From: Rhizopus sp. PT2906
Lineage: Eukaryota; Mucoromycota; Mucoromycetes; Mucorales; Rhizopodaceae
NCBI GenBank assembly: GCA_025529335.1
Contig: JAMYHX010000001.1
Location: 372,001-436,000, forward strand
DNA: 64,000 nucleotides
Reading direction: 5' to 3'
The position numbers and the translations under genes were made by a program. Within the stretch, counting starts at the first letter, position 1; every line of letters starts with the position of its first letter. Positions 21,118 through 31,662 of this stretch are shown piece after piece. Below the pieces are notes generated by a model. That model was given only the letters and a program-made list of their open reading frames with translations. It was not told where the DNA came from and ran no database searches.

Positions 21118-22519
21118 TTATTCTTGCTTTGGAAGAGACTGAGTCATGATGATACCAGCGTCTGAATTACTTCCGCTCTTAAAGACACAGGTAATAACAG
21201 AAGCAGTAGTGACGATCAAGAGAACGCTTGTCCAGAACAACAATTGGAATTCACCTACAGCATCAACGTATTGGCATGCATCACCCGTATAAGAAGAGAC
21301 GCACTGACAAGTGAAACAACTTTCACCAGTTTTTACGCATTCACCGTGACCATGACAACTAGATGTTCCATTTCTGCAGGCTCTAGCTGTACGATAGCAA
21401 ACACCATCATTGTCATCAAGACCTCTCTTGTTGATAGTTTGAATAGGGGTGAAGATGAAAGCGGCAAGTGATTTTTGAGGATAAGCGTTTTCAAAGTTTG
21501 GTATAATTAATTTTTCAAACAAGTGAGAAAAGATGCGTTCTGCTTCCTTGTACTGATCGGAATCAACACCATAGTCTGCAGCAAGTTCCTAGAAAAAAAA
21601 AAAGTGAGTATTATTTCTTTTCTCTGTTGTGTATTTTGCTTTTATTACCTTTAATGAGTTGATTTCGATCAAGTTGACAGAAGGAAACTCGGTTTGATCC
21701 CAGTGCTGTCTAATGCTTTCAACTTCATTCATGAATTTAGCATCTGCCTAAAGAGGGGATGAATACGTCTGTTATTTGCTTAGCCTCGAGTTTACCTTTT
21801 TAGTTTCATCAAATAATCCAGTCTTAAAATTGGAAAAGAAAAGCTTGAAATACTCGGACTTGTCGTCATCATCTTCACCACATACACAGTGTTCACCTGC
21901 ATCGCTATGTTTAACGCAGATCTATGATGAGATACATATTTAGGGTGTCATCTTTTGTAAGTATAAAATCATCCTTACACGAGAAGATTTGAAAGTAGTC
22001 AAGGCAACATCTTGATTATTCTTTAGGATATCATTGACTACGTCGTTAGCCAAGGTGGAATACTCATTTATATCATTATCATCAACATAAAATGATGCCT
22101 CTTTTGTTGGCAAAAGAGCTTTTAAAGAAAGAAAAAAAATAAGTAAATGAAGTGATTAAATAAAGACTTTTGTTACCTTGAGGTGAATGAACAGAAGAAA
22201 CAAGTACGACTAAATTAGCATCAAGCTTCTTTTCAAACAAGCCACTGTTACTATCAAAAGATAACCATTCATTATCTTGAACAACGACAGCGCGTTGACT
22301 TGAACTAGCATCCATAATGTGTGAATAATACATGGAGAAGGTGTCAAAAGAGATTTGCTCTGCTGGAGGAGCGACAGCGATATCCTTGGATAACAAGTAG
22401 ACAGGAGAGCGTGCTATGACATGTCAGTTTATATATACACTTTCCTTTATTGTGTTATTACCAAGTGCTACTCCTGTAAATAAGCTTGCGACAATAGTTG
22501 TTAATGATGTTGTCTTCAT
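21118..22519 (-). CDS. Vps3844/DUF3844-family membrane protein with EGF-like cysteines
   Basis: Six exons, 22519-22462, 22413-22177, 22118-21979, 21921-21796, 21747-21649 and 21588-21118, give 376 residues. The signal peptide is MKTTSLTTIVASLFTGVALG. The lumenal part holds a Cys pair in HCVCGEDDDDKSEYF and, near the end, the family's Cys-rich segment CYRTARACRNGTSSCHGHG and CFTCQCVSSYTGDACQY. A single membrane helix follows (LLFWTSVLLIVTTASVITCV) and a short cytosolic tail. The C-terminal Cys block plus helix defines the fungal Vps3844/DUF3844 domain, linked to vacuolar sorting; the molecular role is not known. An ER or vacuolar type I membrane protein is inferred. Confidence 0.8.
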
Positions 22520-22657
22520 TAAAGCTGAAACAGTTAAAAAGGCGTTCTACAAAAAAATAATGACGTGAAAAAGTCCACAGGTTACACAAAGGTACCAGCA
22601 GTCCTTCTGCCAGAGTCCTTCTCTCTTAAAAATAAGCCAAATATTCATACAAACATT

Positions 22658-23671
22658 TTATTTCAAGAGTTTAAAATGAAATATTTTCTTGAATTGTTCA
22701 AGATAAGCGATACTAAGAGATTTAGACACAGGCAAAACAGACTGTACAGGTTTCTGTTGAGTACAATGACTGCATAATAGTTGACACTGATTGATCTTTG
22801 GCCAGCCAATATGCGATGTCTGACAGGCAGAACAGTCATAGCTGATGTTTAATGTATCCATATTCCAGCGATTGTCACCATACACTTGGCGTTCCCCGTA
22901 TTCAAGACAAGCAAGCTTGAATGTCTTGATCCATATTTGATCCACATCGACCGTCAATCTCTTTGACACCTTGTGCCGGGTATTTTTTAATAAATAATTG
23001 GCAGCCTCCAGAACTACTTGAGCTTGATATGTTTCAAAATCAGACCAGAATTCGCTTCCTTGTTTCAGAAAATGAAGCACTTTTTCTATACGCTTTAAGC
23101 TGTCTAGGGAGCTGCTCTTTTGTTTGTACAATTGATCTTGTTCCATGTACTGCTCAGTTATTCTTTTGGTGATCACTTTAAGTTGATTTTGGCATAGATC
23201 GAGTGCATGACGCATTTCGGACAAGTGTTGCTCTGTCTGTGCGTTCCTGTCACGAGCCTTGATATACTTGGTCTTGTACTGTCTCGAAAGGATAGGAACT
23301 GCGCATAAACGTGAATAATATTGTTCACATCTCGTTTTCTTCTCACGGTATCTTTGTGCCTCTCGACGAATCAAAGCCAAGGCGTGTTCAACCTCGGTCT
23401 GACGCTGCTCAAGTGCTTGTTGGTGATCATTGAGATGAGTGATCTCATGGTCTATGCGCTCTTTTTGTTGATTGAGTCGATCAATAGATGATTCGATATC
23501 TTTCATCTTTTGCTGATACTGAGCCTCGATCATCAGAGCCGTGCGAAGATAGATATGAATACAACTTTGACGGAGTTGTACTTGTTCTACTAATTTATGT
23601 AACCATATCCTTTGTTTTGCTTTATCGTTTGTTTGAATGATTATTTCTGCTAAATCAAGGTTGATATTCAT
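22658..23671 (-). CDS. coiled-coil protein with C-terminal zinc-binding cysteines, unknown
   Basis: Single exon, 337 residues, ATG at 23671. Residues 45-190 form a long coiled coil rich in Gln, Glu and Arg (IDRLNQQKERIDHEITHL). Residues 195-270 are a helical domain (KQGSEFWSDFETYQAQVVL), followed by a putative zinc site with two CxxC knuckles (YDCSACQ and CSHCTQ) about 22 residues apart. I do not recognise the family. The body of the protein is highly polar with no membrane segment or signal peptide. The gene shares a 226-bp divergent promoter with the AIG2-like gene. Confidence 0.8.
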   Translation of the reverse strand: MNINLDLAEIIIQTNDKAKQRIWLHKLVEQVQLRQSCIHIYLRTALMIEAQYQQKMKDIESSIDRLNQQKERIDHEITHLNDHQQALEQRQTEVEHALALIRREAQRYREKKTRCEQYYSRLCAVPILSRQYKTKYIKARDRNAQTEQHLSEMRHALDLCQNQLKVITKRITEQYMEQDQLYKQKSSSLDSLKRIEKVLHFLKQGSEFWSDFETYQAQVVLEAANYLLKNTRHKVSKRLTVDVDQIWIKTFKLACLEYGERQVYGDNRWNMDTLNISYDCSACQTSHIGWPKINQCQLLCSHCTQQKPVQSVLPVSKSLSIAYLEQFKKIFHFKLLK

Positions 23672-23897
23672 TTTAAATAAATAATAAAAAAAAGAAGAGA
23701 AACAGAGACAAGATCTTTTTTAATACGGAAATTTTTTTTATATATCTTACTGCAAATACGTTACAAACCCAACAATCTTTTTCTACTTTTCATAATGATT
23801 ATTCAAGTGACTCAATGATGGCTTGAGTAACCACTGATAAGCTTATATTTGTATTCTCTTTTTTTTTTCTTTTTTCTTTTTATTCATATTGCTTGTC

Positions 23898-24556
23898 ATG
23901 TCGTCTGTCTTTTTTTATGGATCTTTAATGTCTCCTGTCGTACTCATAAGAGGTAAAAAAAAATAAAATAAAAAAAAAATTGATGCTATCAGGGACATAT
24001 TTCAATGCTAATTCGTTTCTACTCAGTATTACTTGGTTCTGGTGTTTCAGAACAAGCAAAATTAGAAAAGTTCAAGTCCATTCGATTAAAGCCGGCTTCT
24101 TTAAAAGTAAATTTTTTTAAAAAAGGACGGTCTATGCTTTTTATTAAATTTATTATAAGGGGTATATTCGATCATCTCTTAAAGGCGAAGATTACCCAGC
24201 CATTGTTCACACTGGAAAAGAACAAGATAAAGTGGCTGGTATTTTGTGTGAAGGATTAAGTGAACTGGATGTGAGGGCATTAGATACCTTTGAAGGAGAG
24301 GTAAATATACATGAATATATGCCTATAATGACACTACTTTCTTTATTAGGATTATTTACGTTCACCAGTGAGAGTGACAGTAGATGAAGACCAGACCACT
24401 GTTGAGACCGATGTTTATCATTATGTTGGAGATTCAACTCTACTGACTTACACAGAATGGACTCTAACAGAATTTATTTCTACTGGCAAAGAAGGAAAAT
24501 GGTTGGAAGACAGAGTTATGTTTTATCAAGTTGATTTAGTTCATTTGAACCCATAA
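23898..24556 (+). CDS. AIG2/gamma-glutamylcyclotransferase-like protein
   Basis: Four exons, 23898-23952, 24027-24106, 24160-24300 and 24350-24556, give 160 residues. The start MSSVFFYGSLMSP is the beta-1 strand and YGSL loop that binds the substrate in the GGCT/AIG2 fold. SLKGEDYPAIVHTGKE and the closing LDTFEGEDYLRSPVRV are the other signature segments; the Glu of FEGEDY is the expected catalytic acid. The fold turns gamma-glutamyl groups into 5-oxoproline; AIG2-like members may instead act on gamma-glutamylamines. The first intron is A-rich and its acceptor is the third AG of its region, chosen because it restores the family sequence. Confidence 0.88.
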
Positions 24557-24894
24557 AAAAAAGATATTCTCCATTGTAACTTTTACAATTATTCTCCCCT
24601 CGTTTTGTTGACATCGTTGTGAAAAAAGGATTCCTAGTTCAAATGAGTTTAAAACAAACAACAACAGCTGCAAAAGAAACAAGTTTATAAGATGCTTTCT
24701 TGCAGCATTGTTTAATTCTAAGAATAACCAAAAAGTATTTGAGAATAACAAAAGAAAGGTGATGTATAATTTTATTATTATAAAATGGTTTTTGAAATGC
24801 AAACTAGAGTAAAAAAAAAAAAAGAAAGAAAGAGATGAAAACTTGTTATTTACAAATAAAAATAATGAGAAATGAGAAGCTATTGTTCATATTA
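24557..24894. other. convergent 3' spacer
   Basis: Between the stop codons of the AIG2-like and Myb genes. AT-rich with an A run near 24820; no gene is supported. It presumably holds both polyadenylation regions. Confidence 0.4.
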
Positions 24895-25414
24895 TTAATG
24901 GATACGATCTACATATGCATAATGCAGTGGTAATGGAGCTACTAACGTAGGCGACTGCTGATGTCGTTGCTTTTGATGTTCTTGTTGTTGATGATAATGC
25001 TTTAAATGGTTGGAAGAAAGAGGAGGCGAAGGTAACCATGATGATGTTGATGAAGTCATAGAAGAAGAGCCCATATCGCTATATCTCTTTCGTGATTTTC
25101 GAATGCCCTGAAGCGTACGGTATCGATTGAAACAAGTGGCTCGTTTTCTATGAGGTAATTGATGTGATATCTGACCCCAAGTCAAACCTCTGGCTACACC
25201 TTCACAGATGATCGCATCTTCTTCATTTGAAAAACGACTTCGTGATTTTCCACTTGCATTGATTGATTGTTTTACATTATTAACTTTTTGTTGAGGAGAT
25301 GGTGGTGGAGACACAAGCTGATCAACAGAGGTAGGGTTAAGCATATCAGCAACTATTAAATCGAGTTAGTTCATATCATGGAGACTATCACGAGCTTGTT
25401 ATTTTACTTTTCAT
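24895..25414 (-). CDS. single-repeat Myb/SANT-like DNA-binding protein
   Basis: Two exons: a 7-nt first coding exon 25414-25408 (ATG, Lys and one base) and 25352-24895, joined by an intron with GTAAAA donor and CTAAC branch, giving 154 residues starting MKIADMLNPTS. Without this join the ATG at 25344 would serve. Residues 34-85 form a Myb/SANT fold (RFSNEEDAIICEGVARGLTW, GQISHQLPHRKRATCFNRYR) with the regularly spaced tryptophan-type positions partly replaced by Phe and Ile. The flanks are Ser/Pro and Gln/His-rich and disordered. A nuclear transcription factor is likely; targets are unknown. It has an unusually long upstream spacer of nearly 1.4 kb. Confidence 0.78.
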
Positions 25415-25756
25415 GATGGGTAAGAGTAATTTAAAATAAGAAAGAAAGAGAGTGATATCGTCGATATTTATATTCTAATGATACTTGTATTTATATAAAA
25501 AGAAAGAGAAGAGAGAGAAAGAGAAAGCTGGATGGATGTAAGGGTTTGAAAAGTAGGTATGCTTATGCATATAACCATCTTTGGTATATATTATTGACAC
25601 GCACGCTCACACTACACACGCATATAGACGCAATTACAAAGGGTGCATAAAAAAAGGCATCAAATTAAAATATGAAAGGGAGATTGGGAGAAATAAAAAA
25701 CAAAGAGGCACACACAAGAGATGCACGGACACACACACACATATATATATATATAC

Positions 25757-25787
<31 letters not shown>

Positions 25788-26794
25788 GGAAAGGGTTAAA
25801 TATATAATTCAAGGGGAAATTATTAATAGCATAGTATCAATAGTATTTGTATTGGGTTATTGTTGTTACTGTGTGTGCAAAAGATAGAGAGATTATGTAA
25901 TATATTTCTTTACTCCTTGATCGCCTTAATGTTTTTATATAAAAAAAAAAGCTGAGGAATGTGCATATCTGTTAACAAACCGTGTTATACTTTTGTGTAG
26001 TATTTATCCCACTTTACATTCCTATTGTTTATGAAACTTAAAATCAATCTAGTCTCTCTTGACACTCCCCCTTGTTTCTTTATTTTTTAAATACACGCAT
26101 TTTAATACATAAAACATTCCATCCTATATATAAAAATTAAAAAGTTAGAAGGGTAAATAAACAAACATATGCAGGTAGAATCCCTCTTTCTCCCCTTTTT
26201 TTCTCTCTTTCTTTCTCTCCTTTGTTTTATATTAAATCTAGAAAAGGGAACAAGAGAAAACCAACGCTTTATTTCTTCAATCACGTCATATACTCTACTT
26301 GCCCGTATTTAATTCAAAAGAGAGAGAAGGTGGCCTCTATCTTTGAGTGAGTCCTTTACTCTTTTAATTACAACCTGCTTATGTTTATAGTTTCTCTCTT
26401 TACTGGATCCATATGATAATCTCACCCCCTTTCTCTGTTGTCTCTTTTTTCATATGATTTAAATGTAAGCATGCCTCACGTATTAGTCAAGGACATGACT
26501 TGGAGAAAGTAATCGATAGATAAACAGGATTATAATAGCTGAATTAAGCTTCGGTCATTACCAAATGAGTGGTTATTTATTAAGCAATCGTCTGTGCTTT
26601 TTGTCTATTATCTCTCTTTTAAATCATCAGCTTTTTTTGTCCTTGTTGGTTAGTATCCTTTGTTGTGTATTCATAAAAGAGAGTGTAAAATAAGCAATCT
26701 TAAAGAGGCCAAAAACATGCCGACGAGATATGTGTTCTTAATAATTATTAAAGGTACAGTTTATTGCTTTCTCTACATGTCTAAATGATTGTTA
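25415..26794. other. long spacer upstream of the Myb gene
   Basis: Nearly 1.4 kb without a supported gene, between the Myb start and the Acl4 stop. It carries purine-rich tracts at 25500-25530, a compound microsatellite, and pyrimidine-rich tracts around 26180-26225. Short ORFs here are translations of the simple repeats. Much of it is probably a long regulatory leader or promoter. Confidence 0.4.
25729..25786. repeat. compound microsatellite (AC)n(AT)n(AG)n
   Basis: Three dinucleotide runs follow directly on each other, about 6, 7 and 14 units long, with one AAAG interruption. It lies some 320 bases upstream of the Myb start codon. Confidence 0.9.
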
Positions 26795-27980
26795 TCACTC
26801 TTCCATAGCGTCTTCATCTTCAGATTCGATTTCTAATTCTTCATTAACTTCTTCTTCAGGCTCTTCCACTGTTTCAGGTACAACTTGATTTATGGACTGA
26901 ATAAGTTCTTTTGAATGCTCAAACATGGCCACATCATCAGATCCAATCACTTGAAATAACTAGAATAAAAGAAGGTTACTAACAGTTGTTTGGAACAGAG
27001 CAGCAATTTTTACTTTAACAGCTGTCTCTAAGCAGTCTCTAGCATCACTCCATAACGTGATCCTCTCTTCCTCTGTTCGTTCCTCTTCATCTCCTAAACA
27101 GTAGTATGTCCAACCGTAAAGATACCACAAGTCGACCACTTCATCATTTTCCTTTTGTAAATTTTCCAACACTGTAAATGCATGCTCAAACATGCCAACT
27201 TCCAATAGTAATTTCACCAACGCTAATCTTGTATCATAAATGGGTATCGCAGCATCTCCAGGTTCTTTATCTATCCATAACTCCATACTCCTATTTAATG
27301 CAGCTGCTGCCTCTTCATTACGCTGCTGACTTAATCGGACCGAAGCTAATAACTGATATACTTCAGGATTTTCAGGATCCACCTGTTGTGCTTGACTCAA
27401 GTACTCTTCACATTTTAATTCGGCTTCAGGCTCAAAACTAATAGCAGTCATATATGTGAGAGCATTGTTCGTTTTTTGTAATATGCGAGCTATTTTTTTT
27501 TTTTTTACCAACAATCTGTTAAATAGATCTCAGTCATGGAACATAAAGCGCTTGATATTTTTGAAGCCAAAAACTTGGCTTCTTCCGATGTTGTATCTTG
27601 AATTTTGCTTTTTTCAACTACCATCAGATCCACACCTTTTTGAAAAGCTTGAATAGCATCCTTTTCAGATAACATTTGTCCTAGATACATGTATTTGCTG
27701 TATCCTTCATTAGGTGCAACTTCAATAGACTGTAATAGATGCTATTTTGTGATAGTATAAGATGACCTTGTGTATCATTTTATATTACTTTTTTACTTGC
27801 CTTGTGTGCTGCTTCAAATTGTTCTAGCTCAAGTTCAACTTGTGCTGTCATTTCTAATAATTCTGCATTTCTCGGTTCAAGTTGTAACCCCTTTTGACAA
27901 AACAAAAGGGCAGCTGGATAATCTAATTTGTCAATATTTTCGGTAATCTTGGCTTTCAAATCATCCACTGTATATGACAT
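26795..27980 (-). CDS. ACL4: Acl4-like TPR chaperone for ribosomal protein uL4
   Basis: Four exons, 27980-27789, 27741-27509, 27437-27014 and 26959-26795, sum to 337 residues. TPR helices run through most of the protein (YPAALLFCQKGLQLEPRNAE, KYMYLGQMLSEKDAIQAFQK, FEPEAELKCEEYLSQAQQ, LLEVGMFEHAFTVLENL), and the C-terminus is a strongly acidic tail (EEPEEEVNEELEIESEDED). The order KYM-LGQ, the FEPEAE block and the acidic end are those of Acl4, which binds newly made Rpl4 and escorts it into the nucleus for large-subunit assembly. The first donor is ambiguous: GTAATA (used here) or a GCAAGT 12 bases earlier, both in frame. Confidence 0.85.
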
Positions 27981-28495
27981 ATTGTTTATTTATATTATAT
28001 TTATAGGTGTGTATAGGTGTATAAAAGAGAGAAGCCCTTTTTTATTAAGATCATACCTTATTATCAAGAAAGACAGTCCATGTGCTCATAAGCCACGTAC
28101 ACTTCTAACTTTGTTACACACACCCACACATCCACACCAATGTCACCTTAATAAATGATGGAACAAAAAGGAGGAAAACAGGGAAGATAAAGCCCTCGAT
28201 GTTACTCTCCCTATTCGTTTATTTGGTATATAATTCCTCGGTTGTGGAATATCATAAGGAGAACTCAGTCAATTGATATTGCTTTATTAGCAACAGTTAT
28301 CCTTTGTCAATACAATAATGACATTCTCAGTTTTGAAAGGGGAAGTTTACATTATACATCAAAGTACTCCCTTTTCTTTCTGTACAAACAAGATTATGAT
28401 AATAGCAGTGAAAGAAAACATGTTTGCTTTTTATTCTATTCATTAAAAACATAGCACATACACAAGATATTTCTCTCCTCGGAGGTAAATGCGTT
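27981..28495. other. tandem spacer: Acl4 promoter and Kre9-like 3' flank
   Basis: About 515 bases. The first 150 upstream of the Acl4 ATG are T/A-rich with a CACACCCACACATCCACACC tract near 28118. Nothing else resembles a gene. Confidence 0.4.
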
Positions 28496-29102
28496 TTAAT
28501 AAAGATAAGGAGGACCAATCTTGGTCGAGTCTCGTTTGACTTCAGTAGAAGGGTTGGCAACTTTGAAGCGAGCAGAAAAGGATTCGTAACTAGAGATAAT
28601 ATCAGTATATTGTGCATAATATAAAATGTATAATATGCTTATTACGTTGTATCTTGGTCTTGGAACACCAATTGGAAACAGTAAGTCTTAGTTTCCTCAA
28701 AGAATGCAGTTGCCTATATAAGTTAAATAAGTTATAAAACAGTGTTATGGATAAAGAGTATACATTACAGGGAATGAATAAACTGAATCACCAGAAACAC
28801 TTTGAAGGCTAGCAGCCCATTGCGTAGGTTGCATGCTATTTGGGTCATCACCTTCAAGTACATTGATACTTAGGGTACCAGGTTTTCCATTACTCCAAGA
28901 AAGACGAATACTTTAAGAAAATTAGGAATATGTATCAGTCATAAAATAAGTTCCCTTACACTTCGCCTTTCACAAAGGTCGTTTCTTGACTAGGCTCGGT
29001 CACATAGAATGGACTCGATGGATTGTCAGCGATAACAACGGGAGCAGCAGTAGTCAATGCAAAGATAGGGACAAGGGCAAGAAGAATACGAGAGAACTTC
29101 AT
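28496..29102 (-). CDS. secreted Kre9/Knh1-like protein (PF10342-type domain)
   Basis: Four exons, 29102-28960, 28910-28769, 28713-28646 and 28589-28496, give 148 residues. The last exon replaces an apparent stop: the TAA follows a GTAATA donor, and splicing adds YESFSARFKVANPS. The signal peptide is MKFSRILLALVPIFALTTAA. The mature part has the Ig-like N-terminal domain of Kre9/Knh1 and Ser/Thr-rich GPI proteins (PFYVTEPSQETTFVKGE, IRLSWSNGKPGTLSI). Unlike many members it has no Ser/Thr-rich stalk or GPI signal, so it is likely freely secreted or wall-associated. A role in cell-wall glucan or adhesion is inferred from the family. Confidence 0.8.
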
Positions 29103-29308
29103 TATGAAAAATGATGAATGAAGAAGAGAGACGTAAAATAGAACATAATTTATATTCCATCAACTCAAGCCCTCGTTTTCACAAAAAAGATGCATTCTGG
29201 TTTACTCTTTATTATCAATAAAGAAGGGGAATAGAATAAAGAAGGTAAAGAACGAGATATATGTGCGAATTCATTATACTTTCTCCTTTGCATGTTTTCT
29301 TCCCCTTA

Positions 29309-29518
29309 TTAGTGATCCATTGGATTAGGTTTCCACTCCACCTTGACATATGGCTTATTATTTTCTTTTTCATTCAATTGTAGCTCAATCGTTTCTTCTA
29401 CATTAGCTGTTACAGGTATATCGATCAATTCTTCAGATTTTGGTGTATTTTCCCATAAATCTGCAATAATCGGTAAAGATGATTTCTCCCAGTGCAGATA
29501 GTCAAAGGTGCCATCCAT
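29309..29518 (-). CDS. small protein, possibly APC13/Swm1-like
   Basis: Single exon of 69 residues with a good ATG (MDGTFDYLHWEKSSLPIIAD). The order of a YLH motif, a short helix with Leu/Trp and an acidic-proline stretch (SEELIDIPV) recalls the anaphase-promoting complex subunit Apc13, which is small and mostly unstructured. The match is weak and by eye. It lies between the divergent eL6 promoter and the Kre9-like gene, on the same strand as the latter. Confidence 0.4.
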   Translation of the reverse strand: MDGTFDYLHWEKSSLPIIADLWENTPKSEELIDIPVTANVEETIELQLNEKENNKPYVKVEWKPNPMDH

Positions 29519-30472
29519 GATATAAAAAAATCAAAAAGAAAAGCGATTCTGGCTGTAAAAAATTGGGCGTAGTTTAAAAATGTTCTATACCTGTGCACTA
29601 AGAAGAAAGATCCACATGTATATTTACATGCTCTACTTTGCTGTATCTATTTCATTCTTTATTATTCGCTTTATTCCTTAAGGAAACATAAGTAATGGCC
29701 AATTATAATTTCTTTCACAAGGTCCGTTTTCTCTTTAAAGACCTCATGCAAAGATAGTTGTTACTTTTGACACTGCAGCTACCATGAAGTTATCTTTCAA
29801 TTTGTAATGAAAACAGACTTTTCAAAAACGGGAATAATCTATTTATTATTTGTGTATTTGAGCTATTCATGAGTCCTTTTGCTTTGCATAAGTCTAAAGC
29901 GAGCTTTTTGTCCACAGTCAAAATGGGCGGGATGAAAAAGAAATTGCTCGGACTGCCCATTTTAGAGTCCGATATTTGCCCCAAGTTGCTAACACCCCCT
30001 CAATGTATAACAAAACGAGTGGCCCAAATAGTATAACGTCCTCTTTTTCGTCATAGCCAAAAGGTATAGTATTCATGATAGCCGATCAAAGAAGAAAGAA
30101 GGGGTTGTTGGATATGTGTATGGATGGATGAATAGATGGATGGCATTTTGTATTGTAGTCGACCTGAGGTAGACAAGTGATGGAAAGAGATACAGAAATT
30201 GATAGACAAAGCAATCGTTGATACATTACACAATTAAATTCAGTCTAATCGCAGTAATTCAGTCATAGTCGATGCGATCTATATACACATCTGCATGTAG
30301 CAGTATTTATTCTTTTGCCTAGTAACAACAATACTGATTGATCATGTTTGGATTTCGATTATGCACACACACATGTTTATACAATACAAAAACAGCTATT
30401 CATTCATCCAGCACCATACTAAAAGAGAGAGAGAAAGAAAGAACGGTTTAGTTAACTTTATATATAGCTCAA
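29519..30472. promoter_or_regulatory. divergent spacer upstream of the eL6 gene
   Basis: About 950 bases between divergent start codons. A GA-rich tract with AAAGAAAGAA just before the eL6 ATG (30424-30442) fits a ribosomal-protein leader. At 29945-29975 the inverted pair CTCGGACT/AGTCCGA with an 11-base spacer forms a possible hairpin or dimeric factor site. No ORF is supported. Confidence 0.4.
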
Positions 30473-31277
30473 ATGTCGCACGCTCCTAGAAACAGCTTCA
30501 TTGCTCCCGGCGTCTCTCGCTACTCTCGCTCTGCTGTCTACAGTAAGAAGGCTTTGTACAAGCGCAAGAAGACAGCTGTTGCTGCTCCTGCTCAACAAGC
30601 CGCTGCTGACAAGACTGTCGAAGTCAAGGGCGCCAAGAACGGTGGCAAGCGTGTCGTCCCTGCCCAAAAGGCTCCTCGCTTCTACCCTGCTGAAGACGTT
30701 CCTCAACCCAAGGTCACCCGCAAGACCTCCAAGAAGACCGTCCTCCGCTCCAATATCACCCCTGGTACCGTTGCCATTCTCTTGGCTGGTCGTTACCGTG
30801 GTAAGCGTGTTGTCGTCTTGAAGCAACTCGACTCTGGTCTTCTTCTCGTCACTGGTCCTTTCAAGATCAATGGTGTTCCTTTGAGACGTGTTAACCAAGC
30901 CTATGTCATTGCTACTTCTACCAAGCTTGACCTCTCCAACGTCAAGGTAAGATTGATATTTTATAAAGTGACACTCTGTTTACATTGTATTCTAGATTGA
31001 TGAAAAGTTCAATGATGCCTACTTCAAGAAGTCTGCCAAGACTGAAAAGGCTTTCCTCCAAGGTGAAGAGGTATGTATTAAATGAAAAGGATGAGATTTC
31101 CGAAAACTGATTTCTTTATAGAAGAAGGCTGCTTTCCCTGAATCCAAGGCTGCTGATCAAAAGGCTGTTGACAAGGCTCTTCTTGAAGTCGTCGTCAAGA
31201 CTCCTTTCCTCCGCCAATACTTATCCTCTACCTTCAGCTTGCGCAAGGGTCAATTCCCTCACGACATGAAGTTTTAA
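30473..31277 (+). CDS. RPL6: 60S ribosomal protein eL6
   Basis: Three exons, 30473-30946, 30996-31070 and 31122-31277, give 234 residues. The KOW-type core is clear (LRSNITPGTVAILLAGRYRG, KRVVVLKQLDSGLLLVTGPF, KINGVPLRRVNQAYVIATST), followed by the C-terminal IDEKFNDAYFKK and LRKGQFPHDMKF ends of eL6. The N-terminal extension is Lys/Ala-rich, as in other fungi. It is a structural protein of the cytosolic large subunit. Codon use is strongly biased to C-ending codons and AAG, unlike the neighbours, which marks a highly expressed gene. A long antisense ORF (30458-30898) is a by-product of that bias. Confidence 0.98.
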
Positions 31278-31662
31278 ATATAATGCGAAAATAAACTTTA
31301 TAATTTCATGTAACTGTATCTTATAAGACAATGCTATTTAAGGCATGAGATAGTAGATTATCCTCATCTTACCATCATCAACATGCTTACGTATCACGTA
31401 AAGAAGTCATCTGGGAACATTCTGATGCCCTTGCTTTTGTGTTCATGGGTGAAACAATGTTGGAATTGGCGGGAATAGCTCGGGAAGTATGCTGGAATAG
31501 ATCAAGAAGTATAAACGGTAATTTCAAGATAGAAATATATGTACAACGATCAATGACGAATAAATGATGAGTAAAGAAGAAAAGGGGAGATTTGTTTATT
31601 TATAAAGATCATCCCTCATTCATCATTTGCTTTTCCATCTTTTTTTGTTCTCATTTGTCTAC
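31278..31662. other. tandem spacer between eL6 and the SGNH hydrolase
   Basis: About 385 bases with the eL6 3' region (AATAAA near 31289) and the promoter of the hydrolase. A stretch around 31400-31510 is slightly less AT-rich, but no frame stays open. No gene seen. Confidence 0.4.

Noticed and set aside
25581..25887. Two plus-strand ORFs with His/Thr and Glu/Arg repeats
   Set aside because: They are translations of the AC, AT and AG microsatellite.
28646..28713. Stop codon TAA after FQDQDTT as the true end of the Kre9-like gene
   Set aside because: The TAA lies in a GTAATA donor, and the next exon continues the frame with a plausible C-terminus.
30458..30898. Long antisense ORF over the eL6 gene
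   Set aside because: It mirrors the C-ending codon bias of the ribosomal-protein gene on the other strand and has no start context, introns or domain.
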